This document shows, piece by piece, positions 11,724 to 14,406 of a stretch of DNA of 14,406 nt; the stretch's first letter is position 1, and each line of letters opens with the position of its first letter. The stretch is from an uncultured Bacilli bacterium. Its GTDB lineage: Bacteria; Bacillota_I; Bacilli_A; RF39; UBA660. A program made the translations under genes and the position numbers. The DNA is taken from positions 1 to 14,406 of the forward strand of contig CASDHD010000021.1 of the NCBI GenBank assembly GCA_949280095.1. The letters are read 5' to 3'. The notes under the pieces are model-generated. The model ran no database searches. It was not told the DNA's origin and worked only from the letters and a program-made list of their open reading frames with translations.

Positions 11724-14261
11724 ATGGATAAGATAGTAGAAAATAATATTACAGAAGAATTTAGAAAATCCTTTGGTACTTATGCAATGAGTGTAATTGT
11801 CGATCGTGCTTTACCTGATCTTCGAGATGGTTGTAAGCCTGTTCACCGTCGTATTTTATATTCTATGTACGAAGCGGGCTATACACCTGATAAGCCATAC
11901 CGTAAATGTGCTAGAATTGTCGGAGATGTAATGGGAAAATATCATCCACATGGAGATACTTCTATTTATGATGCTATGGTTCGTATGGCTCAAAACTTTA
12001 GTTTTAGACATATGTTAGTAGATGGTCATGGTAATTTTGGTAATATGGATGGCGATGGTGCTGCTGCCATGCGTTATACAGAAGCAAAGTTATCAAAAAT
12101 TGCATTGGAAATGGTTAGAGATATCAACAAAGATACAGTGGAATTTGTACCTAATTTTGATGAAACGGAACATGAACCTAAAGTTTTGCCTAGTAGATTT
12201 CCAAATATTTTAGTCAATGGAACGATGGGTATTGCTGTAGGTATGGCAACAAATATTCCACCACATAATTTGGGAGAAGTTATTGATGGATGTGTTGCTT
12301 ATATTGATAATCATGATATTGATGTAGATGGGTTAATGCAATATATTAAGGGACCTGATTTTCCAACAGGTGCATCAATTCTTGGTAATAGCGGAATAAG
12401 AAAAGCCTATGAAACAGGTAAAGGTTCTATTACGATTCGTGGTCAAGCGGACATAGAGGAAGTCAATGGTAAAACAAGAATAGTGGTCACATCTTTACCT
12501 TATCAAGTGAATAAAAGTGAATTTCAATCCCGTATTGGCGAACTTGTTCGTGATAAAGTCATCGATGGAATTAGTGAACTTCATGAGGAATCAAATTTAG
12601 AAAATCCAGTTCGAGTAGTTATCTATTTAAAAAGAGATGCTAATGCGAATGTAGTTTTAAACAATTTGTATAAATATACGCAGTTACAAACAACGTATGG
12701 AATTAATTTATTAATGATTGACCAAGGTTCTCCTAAAATATTGGGACTTAAGGATATTATTTCTAAGTATATTGATTATCAAAAAGAAATTATTATTCGT
12801 AGAACGAAGTTTGATTTAAAAAAGGCTGAAGAAAGAGTTCATATTTTAGAAGGTTTAAAGATTGCTTTAGATCATTTAGATGAAGTAATTAAAACGATTC
12901 GTGAATCTGCTACGGATGTGATTGCTAAAGAACAATTGATGTCTAAGTTTGGTTTAGATGATATCCAAGCTAATGCTATTTTGGAAATGAAATTACGTCG
13001 TTTAACAGGGTTAGAAAGAGAAAAAATAGAAAATGAATTAGCAGAGTTACTAAAGACAATCGATGAATTACGTAGCATTTTAGCAAGCGAAGAAAAAGTT
13101 CTTGCTATTATAAGAGAAGAACTTCTAGAAATCAAAAATAAATATGCAGATGAAAGAAGAACTAATATTGATATGTCTGCGATTGAGTATATTGAGGATG
13201 AGTCTTTAATACCTGAAGAAGATATTATGATTGCACTTACTCACAATGGTTATATTAAACGTACAACATCAGATACGTTTAAATTACAAAATCGTGGTGG
13301 TGTGGGTATTAAAGGTATGAATACGAATGAAGAAGATTTCGTAGAACATTTAATTAACTTATCCACACATGATTTCATTTTATTCTTTACGAATAAAGGA
13401 AAAGTTTATAGATTAAAGGGCTATGAAATTCCAGAGTTCAGTCGTCAATCGAAAGGATTACCAGTTATCAACTTACTTCAAATCGAAAAAGAAGAAAAAA
13501 TTAATTCTATTTTAAGTGTTGAAAGAGAGGATAGCGCAAAATATTTACTGTTCGCGACGAAACAAGGTATTGTTAAGCGTACAAGTATTAGCGAATTTGA
13601 AAATATTCGAAATAACGGTAAGATTTGCATTAGTTTAAGACCTAACGATGAACTGATTTCTGTTAAGAAAACAACAGGTGAAGATTGTATACTTCTTGGT
13701 TCAGATAATGGACGTATGGTTAAGTTTATAGAAGATGAAATCCGTGTTATGGGGAGAACGGCTAGTGGTGTAAGAGGAATTAATCTTGATGGTGGTGAAT
13801 GTATTGGTGCTGAAAAAGCAACTGATAACGACTCTTTAATTATTGTGACGAAGAAAGGTTATGGGAAACAAACAAGTATTAGTGACTATCGACAAACAAG
13901 ACGTGGTAGTAAAGGTGTTAAGGCCTTGAATATTACTGAAAAGAATGGCCCAATGGCTGCGTTTAGATTGGCACAAGAAAATAGTGACTTGATTATAATT
14001 ACAAATACAGGTATGGTAATTCGTGTGCCACTTGAACAAATTAATACGCTTGGAAGAGTTACCCAAGGAGTTCGAGTTATCAACTTAAAAGGAGAACAAG
14101 AGGTTTCTAATATTAGTTTAGTAGAAAAGACACCTGATGTTGTAGATGAAAATAATGAACTTGAAGACGATAGTTCTTCTTCTAATGAACAATCCGAAAA
14201 TAACCAAACACCTGAAACTGAAAATATTGATAAACAAGAAATTGAGAATCAAGAAAATTAA
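11724..14261 (+). CDS. gyrA: DNA gyrase subunit A
   Basis: An 845-residue breakage-reunion subunit of gyrase. The catalytic tyrosine is Y118 in 'AAMRYTEA', with R117 beside it. The quinolone-determining region is 'HPHGDTSIYDAM' (74-85), with Thr at 79 (E. coli Ser83 position) and Asp at 83 (Asp87 position). A coiled-coil and tower region follows ('EERVHILEGLKIALDHLDEVIKTIR'). The C-terminal DNA-wrapping beta-pinwheel contains the GyrA box as QTRRGSKG (724-731), with Ser in place of the usual second Gly; this marks it as GyrA rather than ParC. The last 45 or so residues are an acidic, Asn/Ser-rich disordered tail. The ribosome site starts in the gyrB stop codon, 12 bases upstream. The stop codon directly abuts the parS/terminator palindrome. 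Confidence 0.97.
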   Translation: MDKIVENNITEEFRKSFGTYAMSVIVDRALPDLRDGCKPVHRRILYSMYEAGYTPDKPYRKCARIVGDVMGKYHPHGDTSIYDAMVRMAQNFSFRHMLVDGHGNFGNMDGDGAAAMRYTEAKLSKIALEMVRDINKDTVEFVPNFDETEHEPKVLPSRFPNILVNGTMGIAVGMATNIPPHNLGEVIDGCVAYIDNHDIDVDGLMQYIKGPDFPTGASILGNSGIRKAYETGKGSITIRGQADIEEVNGKTRIVVTSLPYQVNKSEFQSRIGELVRDKVIDGISELHEESNLENPVRVVIYLKRDANANVVLNNLYKYTQLQTTYGINLLMIDQGSPKILGLKDIISKYIDYQKEIIIRRTKFDLKKAEERVHILEGLKIALDHLDEVIKTIRESATDVIAKEQLMSKFGLDDIQANAILEMKLRRLTGLEREKIENELAELLKTIDELRSILASEEKVLAIIREELLEIKNKYADERRTNIDMSAIEYIEDESLIPEEDIMIALTHNGYIKRTTSDTFKLQNRGGVGIKGMNTNEEDFVEHLINLSTHDFILFFTNKGKVYRLKGYEIPEFSRQSKGLPVINLLQIEKEEKINSILSVEREDSAKYLLFATKQGIVKRTSISEFENIRNNGKICISLRPNDELISVKKTTGEDCILLGSDNGRMVKFIEDEIRVMGRTASGVRGINLDGGECIGAEKATDNDSLIIVTKKGYGKQTSISDYRQTRRGSKGVKALNITEKNGPMAAFRLAQENSDLIIITNTGMVIRVPLEQINTLGRVTQGVRVINLKGEQEVSNISLVEKTPDVVDENNELEDDSSSSNEQSENNQTPETENIDKQEIENQEN
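13359..13367. other. perfect DnaA box inside gyrA
   Basis: TTATCCACA within codons for Leu-Ser-Thr-His of the C-terminal domain. The only perfect box I found in gyrA. Its role is unknown. Confidence 0.35.
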
Positions 14262-14277
14262 TGTTCCACGTGGAACA
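14262..14277. other. parS: parS-type ParB/Spo0J binding site
   Basis: TGTTCCACGTGGAACA, a perfect 16-bp palindrome. It differs from the canonical TGTTTCACGTGAAACA only by a symmetric T-to-C/A-to-G change in each arm and keeps the central CACGTG. parS sites cluster near origins and nucleate ParB spreading for chromosome segregation and SMC loading. The position about 9 kb from dnaA fits. No parB or noc gene is in the window. Confidence 0.8.
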
Positions 14278-14284
14278 TTTTTTT
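14262..14284 (+). terminator. gyrA terminator (same palindrome as parS)
   Basis: The RNA can form a 6-bp stem TGTTCC/GGAACA with an ACGT tetraloop, followed at once by seven T (14278-14284). It begins on the base after the gyrA stop codon, so the segregation site and the terminator are the same DNA. Confidence 0.7.
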
Positions 14285-14297
14285 GTGAAATTTGTTA

Positions 14298-14327
14298 TGG
14301 ACTTTATAAATAGTTTTGTGCTACTAT
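14298..14327 (+). promoter_or_regulatory. promoter of the gene at the right edge
   Basis: Extended -10 TGC-TACTAT (14319-14327) with a weak -35 TGGACT (14298-14303) and an 18-bp spacer. Expected start near 14334, just before AGAGAGGA. Moderate evidence only. Confidence 0.4.
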
Positions 14328-14355
14328 TGTAAATAATAGAAGAGAGGATAAAGAA

Positions 14356-14406
14356 ATGAAAAAAACAAGAAAACAAATCCTCCCAACCAGAAACAACCAT
14401 CTGGGG
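14356..14406 (+). CDS. start of an unidentified gene, cut by the window end
   Basis: An ATG with AGAGAGGA 9 bases upstream opens 17 codons (MKKTRKQILPTRNNHLG) that run to the end of the window without a stop. It has its own promoter-like sequence after the gyrA terminator. The basic N-terminus is too short to place in a family. Confidence 0.5.
   Translation, partial: MKKTRKQILPTRNNHLG

Noticed and set aside
13836..14400. Three minus-strand frames opposite gyrA and its 3' end
   Set aside because: They mirror gyrA codons or cross the parS/terminator, and have no supporting start signals.
1..14406. tRNA, rRNA, CRISPR, insertion sequences or phage genes
   Set aside because: No cloverleaf, repeat-spacer array, transposase or phage motif was seen on either strand.

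Overview
The window is the chromosomal replication-origin region of a low-GC Bacillota-type bacterium. Evidence is the leftward block rpmH-rnpA-yidC-jag, the rightward block dnaA-dnaN-recF-gyrB-gyrA, and an AT-rich gap packed with DnaA boxes between them. TGA is used as a stop (rnpA, hipS, the comK-like gene, recF), so this is not a code-4 mollicute. A ComK-family protein and a lipoprotein-type YidC point to the class Bacilli in the broad sense, possibly an uncultured gut-type lineage. That placement is inference.

Left end (1-1770): a three-gene HipB-HipS-HipT-like toxin-antitoxin operon read rightward, behind three TACC-N6-GGTA operators. It converges on jag at a shared terminator. It is the only module directed towards the origin, so it lies head-on to the leftward fork, and it sits where mnmE/mnmG often follow jag. 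It looks like an accessory insertion.

Left replichore core (1752-3830, minus strand): rpmH, rnpA, yidC and jag are tightly packed, with an ATGA overlap, a one-base gap, and a terminator-like hairpin between rpmH and rnpA. Next (3933-4898, minus strand) is a 321-codon gene I do not recognise, with its own strong promoter facing the origin.

oriC (4899-5376 and 6730-6891): a bipartite origin flanks dnaA. The upstream cluster has four perfect and four one-mismatch DnaA boxes, all in one orientation. Two tandem dnaA promoters use a box as their -35 element. The downstream cluster has three perfect boxes and one near-perfect box, followed by an A/T-rich candidate unwinding element.

Right replichore (5377-14261, plus strand): dnaA (TTG start), dnaN, a ComK-family gene in the slot usually held by the small S4-domain gene yaaA, then recF, gyrB and gyrA. 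A perfect DnaA box lies across the start codon of the comK-like gene, and further perfect boxes lie inside gyrB and gyrA. Directly after the gyrA stop is a perfect 16-bp parS-type palindrome followed by seven T, which reads both as a ParB site and as a terminator. The first 17 codons of another gene end the window.

Functionally the region joins initiation (DnaA), the sliding clamp (DnaN), gap repair (RecF), supercoiling (gyrase), segregation (parS), tRNA 5' maturation (RnpA), ribosome assembly (L34) and membrane-protein insertion (YidC). Added to these are a putative competence regulator and a kinase toxin module.
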